Source of the DNA: Phallus indusiatus
Taxonomy: Eukaryota > Basidiomycota > Agaricomycetes > Phallales > Phallaceae
DNA: 64,000 nt
Direction: 5' to 3'
NCBI GenBank assembly: GCA_027605045.1
Contig: JAQFWX010000015.1
Coordinates: 604,455 to 668,454 of the forward strand
Part shown: in pieces, positions 21,245-31,777 of the stretch
Numbering within the stretch: position 1 is the first letter of the stretch
How the letters are laid out: every line of letters begins with the position of its first letter
Position numbers and translations under genes: made by a program
The notes under the pieces: generated by a model
What the model saw: only the letters and a program-made list of their open reading frames with translations
Told to the model about the DNA's origin: nothing
Databases searched by the model: none

Positions 21245-22735
21245 ATGGTTGTCGTTGTTAGTCCTCCCCCCAGGTTGCAAAGCTTGTCGCAGCCTGAAGA
21301 AAAAAATCTTTCAAGCTCACCCCTTCCCTTTTTCGACATTCCCCCACAACAAATAAATCAGTCTTTGCATTATTACGACCAAGATGTCGTTCGCGAACTG
21401 AGTATTCCGCCCGAGCAACTCTCCTCAGGCCCCCGTCGGTACCAATTTGTCAATGGATCAACTCCTCAAACGGCTGAAACTTCGAGTTTCCCCTTCTCTC
21501 AACATGTTTCCTCGTTAAATTCACACTCTACTCGTCCCCCGGTTATCTTTACTTCCCAACATGGCCTTCCCTCTTCTTTGCCCCCTCCACCGCGTACAAC
21601 ATTCGTCGCAGAAACGCCAATTACAACTCCACAAGAATCATCATCGGACCTAGTTCGAATTTTAGACTCTATACTTCGCGGTTCATACAATAATATGTTA
21701 GCAAGCACACCAGATACCAACGTCATGGGCGTAGAGGCGCCTGCCGTAGAAAACAATACTGAAGGTAAGTCGAGGAAGCGGAAGAGGAAACTTGCAAAAT
21801 CAGTAGTTCTCACACCTTTATCAGTTGCCATCGATTATGATTTCCTCGATGACATACTCCAGCCGGATGTCTGCGAGGAAAATTTCCTCACGTCTCCTTT
21901 ACTAGACCAGACTCCCGAGACCCCGTTCATCGATACTCCATACGATGAAAATTTCTGTTCTCCTTTCCTCGACGATGGCTCTTATGCTTTTGACAGTATG
22001 CCACCTCCTTTTGGCTCCATTGTTCCGCAAGCCAAGGAGGAAACCTGTGTATTACCTACCGTGACTATCACTCCGGTACCGCCGCCGCCGCCTGCTCATG
22101 ACTCATACGGTTCACCCCAATACATCACCTCGCCACTATTAGATCCCGCCTCATTTTACGATGCCTCAAAAGCCGAGCCTATCACTCCCGCTCTCCCTTC
22201 TCTCGATGATGCATTGTATAAAATCCCTGAGACTCCATCTTTGTCGCCCTCCCTTCTTTTAACGCCCGCCCGACCACCAATGCAGCTACCCTCATCTTCT
22301 AGTTCTTCGATCCCAAAATCATCGCGCCCAACAAAAGCTCTTCCCACGGGTATTCGTCGTGGAATCACGCCTGCATCTCTTGTTCCTATCGACGCTCCAA
22401 CTCAATCTCGCAATTACACCGCCCCATCTGCTACTTCCCGCAAACTCGTTCCCGCTGCGTTCAAAGCCAAGAAACGTGGGCGGTCGGAGGCAGCAGACAA
22501 TGGGGGTGTCGAAGATGAGGAGGAAGGCGAAGATTCAGTTGATCCGTCCACGATGAGCGCGATTGAAAATAAACGAAGACAGAATACTATTGCTGCGCGG
22601 CGGAGTCGTATGCGTAAACTAGAGCACACTCGCGAACTTGAAGAGTCGTTGGCCGCTGTCACTCAAGATCGTGATATGTGGATGGCTCGAGCATACGAAG
22701 CTGAAAATAAGTTGCGAGTCCATGGAATCTCATGA
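21245..22735 (+). CDS. GCN4/CPC1-like bZIP transcription factor
   Basis: This single-exon gene encodes 496 residues. The N-terminal 440 residues are Pro/Ser-rich with acidic-hydrophobic patches suited to activation (DYDFLDDILQPD, YDENFCSPFLDDGSYAFD). The bZIP lies at the extreme C-terminus from about residue 442: basic region NKRRQNTIAARRSRMRKLEH with the N-x-x-A-A-x-x-S-R signature, then a short zipper (ELEESLAAVTQDRDMWMARA) whose heptad positions are imperfect. The basic region and position match GCN4 and CPC1/CpcA, regulators of amino-acid biosynthesis under starvation. A GCN4 site and upstream ORFs lie in front of it. I chose the ATG at 21245 over an in-frame GTG. A decayed partial copy occurs at 34740-35574. 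Confidence 0.82.
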   Translation: MVVVVSPPPRLQSLSQPEEKNLSSSPLPFFDIPPQQINQSLHYYDQDVVRELSIPPEQLSSGPRRYQFVNGSTPQTAETSSFPFSQHVSSLNSHSTRPPVIFTSQHGLPSSLPPPPRTTFVAETPITTPQESSSDLVRILDSILRGSYNNMLASTPDTNVMGVEAPAVENNTEGKSRKRKRKLAKSVVLTPLSVAIDYDFLDDILQPDVCEENFLTSPLLDQTPETPFIDTPYDENFCSPFLDDGSYAFDSMPPPFGSIVPQAKEETCVLPTVTITPVPPPPPAHDSYGSPQYITSPLLDPASFYDASKAEPITPALPSLDDALYKIPETPSLSPSLLLTPARPPMQLPSSSSSSIPKSSRPTKALPTGIRRGITPASLVPIDAPTQSRNYTAPSATSRKLVPAAFKAKKRGRSEAADNGGVEDEEEGEDSVDPSTMSAIENKRRQNTIAARRSRMRKLEHTRELEESLAAVTQDRDMWMARAYEAENKLRVHGIS

Positions 22736-23823
22736 TGGCGATCTTTTATGAAATTTTTTTTCTTTTTTTTGCTTATATTCTCTTTCCGTTCCGTCCTATT
22801 TCTCTCTCCTTATTTCTATGACGGGGATATATATATTATGCCCTCTATTCATGTATCTCTGCCGAATCATGTCTCTTTTTGTCTATTTCCCCTTAACGTT
22901 CAACCCCTAACCCAGCCCTAAATCCCCAGTATCGTTTCCCTTCTCTTCCCATCTCTCTTTTCCATTCACGTTTCCATCGTTCGTTTCCCCCTCCCTCACT
23001 ATCCCAAAGTCCAAAGTTCGTGTTTTAACGTATCCCTAACTAACCAAATTATTTTCTTTGATTTGAAAGCTGATTTTCTTTTTCCCTTCCCTTTCCCTCT
23101 TTTCCACAACCCACTAAGCCCCATGGCTAAAGCCAGGGCGAAATAGTTATGAAATAGTGAGAAATGTTTGTACCGAAATTTGTTAAGCACCGTTTAGAGG
23201 ATTTATGTCCTCAGGGAAATAAAGTGTTGCGTTAATTGTATTACATTGGATTGTTCTTTCTCTGGTGGGAGTAACTGAAGCGCGCGCGATATATTTTTCC
23301 GTGGAACAGATTATGACGTGTGATGCGGCGGTTCAGCTGGCGTACAACTTGAAGGCTGGTGATAGTTTCGGCAGTGCAAGTTTCTCAAAGGGTTGTCTAA
23401 CCCGTTCTTCTGTTGCACTTAGGATGAGCCTGGGTAAAGATTGGGTCTTTCCCCTTGACATCTTCTAGTGTCGGATCGAGGCGCCATGGACAAACATATG
23501 CACTTCAAATGATCATGAAGTAAATTGACAACCAACATTGACAATGTTTCGCGTTGTGATATATAACAAGTATCAGACTTGTAAAGATATATAAATACAT
23601 GAATCAAAGAAAATAAAAAGATTCTATCAGTCATTTCAAGTCAAATATCAATGATCAGTAGATAAATAGTACTCCGTCGTATTTGGTTCGACGACTGAGG
23701 CCTAGGACTCAGGGGATCTATATAGAACAGCTGAATGAAAGTAGTTAATAACGGCGTTATGGTACAGAATCGGCGTTGCAAACTTACTAGATATAATAAA
23801 TATGATAGTATGATTTAGTCTCG
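22736..23823. other. 3' region and spacer, pyrimidine-rich
   Basis: The first 400 bases are a T/C-rich stretch, probably 3' UTR of the bZIP gene. The remainder leads to the convergent DUF6533 gene copy A. Part near 23525-23640 resembles the corresponding region after copy B (about 26720-26800), so it belongs to the duplicated unit. No gene is supported. Confidence 0.4.
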
Positions 23824-25547
23824 TCAAGCGGGTTGGATATCTAAAACTGCGGAGACTTCCGCAAGTTCAGTCACAGGATTATCATGATCGTTATTTCCTT
23901 CTAACTCCGCATCTTCGGGAGTGGACAGCTCGGCAATAATGGACTGGTGCACATTTCGAAGAACATTTGAAATTTTGAGCGATGGAAGGGATGAATTGTT
24001 GACCTCTATTTTAGCCGAGTTGAGGCTGCGGAGGTCTAGTGTAAAATCGACTACAAGGATACTTGACAAACTTGGGGAAGGCATGATACGTGTCATAATT
24101 CTGATTAAAAGTGTACTTACGCATTCTGGTAGAAATTAAACCCTTGCGACAAAAGCTGGAGAGAAACTGACGACTGAGAAAGTTATTGAAGTGGTTTTGG
24201 TAGCACGAGAAATTGGTATATTACTTACACGATACCACTGGTAAAGGATGTCATTTTCAGCTAACCTAAAATCGTTTTAAACTCACTCTTATCAGAATTA
24301 CACCTGTTATGTTGATGACCATGACAAAACTAGCAGAAAGTTCATGGTAGCTCGAGAGATCCTCATCGTATACGTACACGTATAAGCTTACCAAAATCTT
24401 AACATAGCTGATAATCCCCCGTTAAGGCTTATCCGGACACCAATGAATTTGACAGAGGCTTACTGTGATTGATCAAAACAGAAACAAGACTATGTCTCGT
24501 TTGGAGATTGGCTTCGCGTTTCAGTTTCCATGTACCCCAAACTTTCCATATACAAACGCCAAACACAAGGATGTCGGAGACAATCAAACACATGTCCCCA
24601 ATGACCGTAATCGTGATTCCACTGGCTAACGCATGTATTTTAATAAATTCGAACTCAGAAACTTGTGTTAAACATACTGGGAAGACTGGAAGTTGAGAGG
24701 TGAGACAGTGAATGTGCCAAGAAACAAGATTCAATTACTGGCCTTGTTAAACACCCGCCGAAAACTATCATTTCTAGATAATAATGAGGGTTGTCTCGGT
24801 CAAATTCAAATATCGGTCACCGGTGAGGTATCTTTATTCTTACGGTAGAATGATAGCACCGCGTTCGAGAGAAAACTGAGAGCTAAAGCCGTTGCAAGGA
24901 TTTTACCTTGGTACAAAGCATATGAACGAGCAATTAATAAACCTAATAATTATGCAAATATGATCGGATTCAGTACTGATGATGAGCCAACCTTGAACTC
25001 CAATAAATGTTACAGCTAAGAAGACATTTGATGCATTGCAAAGTATATTAGAAATCCTTATTTTGTTTAGTGAAGTTTCCCGGTTTTAATGATGATTGGG
25101 GTATCCTACGTTCCAGTCTTGAGAATTCGTGATGAGAATTCGTGGTATCATGAGATTTAAACATAAAATAAAGGACTGACTTGTATCCATATTGTTAAAG
25201 CGTTGATTCCTCCCAGAGCTAAGTTCCCATATCTTGCAAAGATGTATAACCATGTAGGAAGACTGAACGGCTTGAGCCATATATGCTCGATTTCTCGTGC
25301 CAGAGTTAGGAGGGCAGCATAACCAGAAAGTGCTGCGGTTTCTTCATGATGAGTCTTGTTATTATCTAAAAAATAGATTCTCACTAATATAACTCAGGAA
25401 GAACCATCCAAGGAGATAGCTAATCGACGGCTGATAAGTACGAAACGTCAGGTCTTTATGCGTCAGAACGAGTTCATACCTGTCATAAAATTCCTGAATG
25501 ATAACGTCGATAGATGTAGTATTTAGGCTGTTGTTTGTATTGTTCAT
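23824..25547 (-). CDS. DUF6533-type multi-pass membrane protein, copy A
   Basis: The many-exon gene starts MNNTNNSLNTTSIDVIIQEF at 25547. Exon 2 is SYLLGWFFLSYI. Exon 3 carries the DUF6533-like core GYAALLTLAREIEHIWLKPF followed by LPTWLYIFARYGNL. Later exons hold membrane helices (LLIARSYALYQGKILATALA, GDMCLIVSDILVFGVCIWKV), a charged loop WGTWKLKREAN, the helix FVMVINITGVILIR, and the last exon LSSILVVDFTLDLRSLNSAK with an acidic tail ending DIQPA at 23824. DUF6533 proteins are expanded in agaricomycetes and have no known function; the layout suggests a plasma-membrane protein with about seven helices. The closest relative here is copy B. Confidence 0.72.
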
Positions 25548-26972
25548 ATTATCAAGTGAGATAGTAAAGATACAGAGCAAGTGTTTTGAGAATGTTCACA
25601 TAAAAAGACTAGGTCTTCAAGTCCTTATATACAACTTGTTATGACATGTCAGTGATCGATCTATGTCTTGATATTTCATTTGAGGCGATCAACATTTCCA
25701 TTCAAATTTGAGAAACTGTCTCACAGGATCACATTGACTGGTAAAACAATCGCGTGTATCTTGTCCTTGTTGGTAACTGTGTTGCATTTGCGACTGCAAG
25801 TGAGACCTCTGGTTACACAGATAAATTTAAATTTGTTGATGCTTTTGAATATATATATAATTATATTATCTTCTGCCGCACATTAGAACACAATTGTCAT
25901 CCAATGAGACTTACCAATGCTACTTATAATCCAGTCATGTTGAGCCATCCCATTGCATAAAGCCAAAACAATGCACATGATGCAACGGTGGAAAGACTCG
26001 AATTCCCTGGACGGTCTCATTTAGGCACACTCAGTAAGTGTTTCATATTCATACAGAGTACCGACTGTCTCTGCAACGATAAACGAGGAGTCAAGCTAGT
26101 CAAGGCTCAAGCCACAATTCAACGTGAATGTGCCATCCAATTAACTGACTGTTCACATGGCGATGACAATCAAATAGGCTTTATGGTCAACTGCGAAGAC
26201 AGGCATCGATTGTACCACATCAACGGATCATAATAAACTTTTGAGAAAATATCATCCCGCATGGTATAACCCCTTTTTCAGCGCCAAAAGAAAACACTGT
26301 CCACCACGAAGGCTCTGTTGCCTTGTTCAGCTTTTATTTTCTTGAAACATCGAAATGCAATCGAGAGCTCAAACGCGGCCTCAACATCGCACCATCAACT
26401 TTAAGCCGTGTTAGACCTGGATGCAGACAAGAACTCGCCTACGTCGTTGGCTGCAAGCTGAACTTGAAAGCTAGCTGAGAGCTCATCAGAGATTCATGGA
26501 ATGACTTCGAGAATGATAGCGTATACATACCCATCAAAACTCCATTTTTGCGATTACAAAAGCCTCACGGAACCGATGTTTGGTTCCATTGAGCTTAAAG
26601 TGATATTTGACACGGAGAATGTTGAAGATGTTTAGGTGAGAATAAGGAGTTTCTAATCCCTCAAAGTAACTCGACTTTCTGAAAGGCTCAGACTGACTAA
26701 CTTCCAACATCTTTTTCTTGACTTGTATAACAAATAAATAGAATCAATAAGCACAATAATAAACAGAAGGATTCTGCAGCCATTTCGGTTTTAAGTAAAA
26801 TAATATGGGGAATTGGTTTCCAAGTGTGGAGATCCTGCGTTTGAATCTATAGGGCCTTTCAACAAACTTGATATATCGAACAGCTGAACAAAAGTAGTTC
26901 ATAACAAAGATCCGGCATAAAAAATCGAAAACCCACCAGATATAATAAATATGATCATATTACCTAGTCCTT
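25548..26972. other. Spacer between membrane-protein copies A and B
   Basis: It contains the promoter of copy A and decayed sequence shared with the region upstream of copy B. For example, about 26350-26460 and 29525-29640 both read GAAAGCTCA/GAGAGCTCAAAC..., then a CAACATCGCA core, then GTCGTTGG(C/A)... It marks the duplicated unit rather than a gene. Several 70-80 codon ORFs lack any motif. Confidence 0.45.
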
Positions 26973-28693
26973 TCAAGCGGTCTGAATGTCTAAACCTTGA
27001 ACTTCCACGGATTCAGACCCAGGATTATCATGATCCTTATTTCCTTCTACATCCACATTTTCTGGGGTGGACAGCTCAACAATAATGGACTGGTGCACAT
27101 GCTGAAGAACGTTTGATAGGTAGAGCGACGGAAGGGATGCATTGCTGGTCTCTATTTTGGCAGAGTTGAGGCTGCGGAGGTCGAGTATGAAATCGGTTAC
27201 AAGAATGCTTGACAAACTTGGGAAATACGGTGAATATTACGAGTGTCCATAACAAAGTACCCTATATATCCTTACGCATTTTGGTAAAGAGTAAACCCTT
27301 CTGATATGATCCCAAAAGAAGAAGCTGAGGACTGATCGGGTCAAGAGGCAACGGAATTGACACAGGAAAGTGATATATTTACTTTGATAAACTGGAACGC
27401 GAATAAAAACTTGTAACTAATATAAAATGGTTTCGAACTTACAGTTGCTAATGTTTTTGTGATGTTGACGACAACGACAAAACTAGCAGGTTTATGGCTC
27501 AGGCTCGAGAGTTTATCGATAGTGTCATCGTTGTTCCGCTTACCAACATCTCAAAATACCTGGTGAAGCTTAAAATGGTAGATATTCGTCAATAAATTCG
27601 ACAAAGACTTACTTTGTTTTATCAGCACAGACACAAGACTATGTGTCTCGTGAATACCTGTTTCACGTTTCAGTTTCCATATACCCCAAACCCTCCACAT
27701 ACAAATGACAAACGCAAGGATGTCGGTGACTATTATAAAAATATTGCGAATTAAGGTAAGGATGACAATAACGGCTAACATGAAAGGTGTTTCATATTGC
27801 ACTCATATTCTAGAAATGAGTAGTAAGAAGTATACCGGGAAGACTAGACTAAAGACTGAGAATTCAGGCATTCATTGAGTGAAATGATAATTTGAATGCT
27901 GACGGTCTAGTAACACATCCATTGAAGGCTATTATTTCTAGATCAATGGTGGAAATTTTTTTAGTTATTATTTGAAGACTCTTTATGGTGTGACTTACCA
28001 TACAGAAAAATCACCTTGCATGAGAGAAAGCCAAAAGCTAAAGCCGTGGTAGGGATTTTACTTTGACAAAAAGTATATAAACGAGCAATTAATAAACCTA
28101 ATAGGGTAAATGTTATTCAAATAATATGATTAAAGATTAATGGCGCAACCTTGAACACCAAAAGATGCCAAAATCTCGAAGACATTTGATGCATTACAGA
28201 GCACATTAGAAACTCTTTGGGCTGGTTGGGTTCATTCCGGGTTCTATGAGGATTGGAATATCCTACCTTCCAAGCTTGAGTTTTTTGTTGAGCTTTTGCG
28301 TCGAGAGTTACTATTAGGTGCACATGAAAAACTTACTTGCGTGAAGCTTGCTGAAAGGTTAATCACCATGTGAACGAAGACCCCGTACCTTGCGAAGATG
28401 TACAGCCATGTAGGGAGACTGAACGACTTGAACCATATATACTCGATTTCTCGCGCCAGTGTTAGGATGGCAGCATAGCCACAAAGTACTGAAGGTTCTT
28501 AGTGCTGGGTGTCGCTGTTTTTTTTTATGTAGATAGCCCACCAGTACAACTGAGGAAGAGCCACCCGCTGAGGTAACTGATAGATTCGGTTGAGTATTGA
28601 ATATGAAGGGTCAGGCATTAGAACAGATTCATACTTGTAATATAAATCCTGGATAATAACGTCTACGGATGGTGCATTGTTTGTGCTGTTCAT
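26973..28693 (-). CDS. DUF6533-type multi-pass membrane protein, copy B
   Basis: It shares the exon plan of copy A. It starts MNSTNNAPSVDVIIQDLYYK at 28693, then SYLSGWLFLSCT, the core GYAAILTLAREIEYIWFKSF with LPTWLYIFARYGVF, a helix exon (LIRNIFIIVTDILAFVICMW) followed by GIWKLKRETGIHETHSLVSV, the helix FVVVVNITKTLAT, and the last exon SSILVTDFILDLRSLNSAKI with an acidic tail at 26973. The distance between the stop codons of A and B is 3,149 bp, so the two are a tandem duplication. All exon borders I checked keep GT and AG. Role unknown; the Asn-rich N-terminus is probably extracellular and glycosylated (NxT/S sites). Confidence 0.72.
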
Positions 28694-30237
28694 ATTATCA
28701 TGTGCGATGGCAAGAGATTTAGGGCTATTGTGTTGGGAAGGCTGCATCCTCCGCCTTATATACAGTTTCATGACACGATCCATCAACTTCTACATTGAAA
28801 CTGTGATGAAATTTTATTAAGTTCGAAATACGTCTCACGAGATCACATCGACCAATCCAACAAGCAAGCCACTGCGTTGATCTTGTCAAACCGTAAGTGA
28901 GCTGGACCATTTGCGACCACAAGTAAGACCATTCGCACAGACAGCCACACATCAACATTTTTTAATGCGTGTTGAAAATCTCTATGAGCACGAGCCGTGT
29001 CAAATGAATCATGGTGTTATTGCATGAATCGGTAGGCTTGTCTCCGATACGATACATTGCGACGTCTCCTTCCTTCCGCTATGGCCATATTGAACTATTT
29101 CCTGTCGCGGGTTAGAACATCATTCAATCATCCAATATAACTTGACGATGCAAGGCAAGACTATGCGTACCGAAGCAGAGACCTTACTGAACGGACTCGT
29201 CAAGACTAGCGATTGTTCCTCATTTCCCTACGAGTTTGGACAGTGTGCAGCGACAAGCAAGGGACCGAGTTCCATACAGCTCGAGTCCGGACTCCGTGTG
29301 ATTTGACCGCTGCGATATGGCGAGTAACGATCAACAGACAATGTGGACAACTGCGAAGAAAAGCATTGGGATTCTTCCGCATCAGATGTGTCGTAATGAA
29401 CTTTTGGGAACGTATTCCCGAATCCCGCATGTTATACACTGCCCTTTCAGTGCTAATCGAGACTCTGATCACGACGGAATTTTCGATGTCCTCTCAAATT
29501 TAGTTTCAGAAACAGTTCAAAATGAATCGAAAGCTCAGGCGCGCCGTCAACATCGCATCATCACCTCAGTCGTGTCAAACCTGAACAGGACGAAGAGCTC
29601 ACCTGTGTCGTTGGCCGCAAGCTAAAAGTCGGATCATAGAAGATATACGTAATAAATTTGAAAAATGTAAACATATCCGCGTGGACTTCATGTAAAACAC
29701 AAGGCTTACCTGTTAGGAGAGTAAGTTGAGGCCAATTCGTGATAGCATACCGTTGGTAAAAGCCCTATCATCATGCAAACGCGATATGGCACGTTCTGGT
29801 CCTTACGGTGACGTGTCGATTTAAAATTTAGTTTTGGTCCTTTCTTCCGCCACGGATGACTAGGTCTCAGAGTTTAAACACATCATCGAAAACAAATCTC
29901 GAAAGCAAATATTAATATACGAACTTATGCATTGTTTACGAAAACTTTCGGCTGTGTCAATGTCCTTTTCGAGAAATACGCAAACACGAGATAAATGTTT
30001 ATTCCTTGCAATCTAGAGCTTGAAACGATCAGTCTGATGCGTCTACAAACGACGTCGATGCATTCGGCGACTGGGCTAGGGTTACAAACTATGGCCGCGA
30101 ATTTAGACTCCGAAAGCTGGGCTGAAGGTCCGAAACTCACTCTCGCTGACATTACGCCCATTCCTCACGCTGACTGGAAATAGATACGAATAACTTAAAA
30201 AATATATCTTCAGAGGACGTACTGTAAGTTATTTAGA

Positions 30238-30274
30238 CTCTTTTCTAGTAGTCGGTAAGACGACTAGAAAAGAG
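30238..30274. repeat. Near-perfect inverted repeat (hairpin)
   Basis: CTCTTTTCTAGTAGTCG at 30238-30254 pairs with CGACTAGAAAAGAG at 30261-30274 across a 6-base loop, with a three-base bulge. No flanking gene end is close enough to make it an obvious terminator. It may be part of a degraded repeat. Confidence 0.5.
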
Positions 30275-30594
30275 GTGACGCGCTTCAGTACGCGTATAGG
30301 CCCTAGGGGCGTGATCCTGGCGCCTATTTCCTCAACTTCTAACACGTACGTCCAACGCGGTGAAGAGACGAATTACAGCGTAAACGGTACAGCTCGGCGG
30401 ACCAGGACTGTCAATATCAAGGACAGATAGACAAAGTTGTCGCCTGCAATAATGAAGCATTGAGCGTGTCCTTTGACGGAGGCCAACCCAGACTTGCTAA
30501 AAATTAGTATGAAGCAATCTAAACCGGCCTTCCCCCTCCCAGCATTCTTCTAATTGCCTCTGCTGATCTCCTCCAATCTAATACCACTCAAATC

Positions 30595-30862
30595 TGAAGA
30601 TGAGCAGCGGATTAAACTTATAATCCCCGCTAGACCTGAACGGGAATATATTGAAGATGATGTGAAGCCAGAGGCAAACGTGGAGCACTTTCCGGGAGAA
30701 CATACACCACCCGAAGTGGTATAAATTAATAATAACCAGAGAAACCCACCGGACAGATGGGTTCAGTGGGAGATCAACTTCACTGAGGAGTGCTTGAGAT
30801 CAATAGATATCCTAAAAACTCGTTACATAAATTCCGAATGGGCTTTATTAACTTGAAGTTTG
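30595..30862 (+). pseudogene. Coding-like relic, family unknown
   Basis: One frame reads KSEDEQRIKLIIPARPEREY, then IEDDVKPEANVEHFPGEH and TPPEVV, then a TAA near 30722. After 21 bases it continues in the same frame as NPPDRWVQWEINFTEECLRS and IDILKTRYINSEWALLT-stop. Charged, protein-like composition on both sides of a stop in the same frame suggests a decayed exon. I do not recognise it; no start codon or splice context is convincing. Confidence 0.25.
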
Positions 30863-31420
30863 GATCGCACAGTAAGTGAGGCTTGTATTGATTGAAGATG
30901 CTAACATTGAGATGTGCGGGTTAGTTACAAACGACGATTTCCTAACTGCTTCAAGAGCCGGAGGCGAAGATAGGACGGGATATTGAAGGTGTTGTGGGAG
31001 GGAAACAAGGTGACCTGAGAAATGGTAAAAAGGTTTGGTGAAGTTGCGTCGACTTTTTAAAGAACTAATGGTCGCAAGGAACTATAATAGTCATCCTGAA
31101 AAAGTAATGAAGAGGCTCGTATTTAGTAAATAATCAAGGTTTTCTAAGAATACCGCGACGATACGCCTGAGAGCGAGGAGGGTCAGTCTGATGCAGGGAA
31201 CGGAGAAAATATGGGTCCATCCGCGACAGGAACCGCATATAAATACTGCAATATCTCGTGTTAGGAAACAACCATATCCAACATCACCACTCAGTTTTAG
31301 TTCAACATTTTTCCACCGATCACAAATATCAATATCATACAACTTTGAGACTATTTATTATCCATCCCGGACTCGCTTCTTCGAGGTTTTACGACCGCCC
31401 TTATTGAATCAGCTACTGGA

Positions 31421-31777
31421 TTAGAAACGAGCAGAATTAATTGCTTTAAACAGGGAGTACTTGGTCATGAAATACCGCACCTTGTGAGCAGAGAATGACT
31501 CCACGTCGGCCTCAGATGGAATGGCATATGGCGGGTGATACGCAGACACCCTGTTCTCTGGAAGGAAGTTAGAACTTTGTATACCCTTTTACTCCAACAA
31601 ACTTACTGCCTGGCGATGAGAGTGTTGTTATATCTAGCACTTTAAATAAATAGGTCAGAGGAGTGATACTCTACGACATAAAAATAGCTTATACTCGATG
31701 TCAACAGGAGCAGGAGCAGCACCGACCCAAGTTAAGACGGCAAAAACAGTGGCAAACTTAGCAATCTTGGAGAACAT
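31421..31777 (-). CDS. Small secreted protein, paralogue of the 7.5-kb gene
   Basis: Exon 1 starts at 31777: MFSKIAKFATVFAVLTWVGA then APAPVDIE, a clear signal peptide. A GTATAAG intron leads to a mini-exon YNNTLIARQ, whose end is a GTAAGT donor. After a third-exon acceptor (GAACAG) the frame reads VSAYHPPYAIPSEADVESFS through AHKVRYFMTKYSLFKAINSA and stops at 31421-31423. Total about 79 residues. The signal peptide, first intron position and mini-exon ending in RQ match the gene at 7544, so the two are diverged paralogues on opposite strands. CTATAAATT on the minus strand near 31854 could be its TATA box. Function unknown. Confidence 0.55.

Larger units (their letters stand above)
28694..31420. 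other. Accessory spacer with decayed sequence
   Basis: No intact gene is supported in 2.7 kb. The left part (to about 29650) is the upstream portion of the duplication unit of copy B. A 102-codon plus-strand ORF at 29317-29625 lies inside that shared sequence and has no motif. A hairpin at 30238-30274 and a coding-like relic near 30595-30860 are listed separately. Confidence 0.4.

Noticed and set aside
29317..29625. 102-codon ORF upstream of DUF6533 copy B
   Set aside because: It lies in sequence shared with a non-open region upstream of copy A, so the open frame is not conserved between the duplicates.
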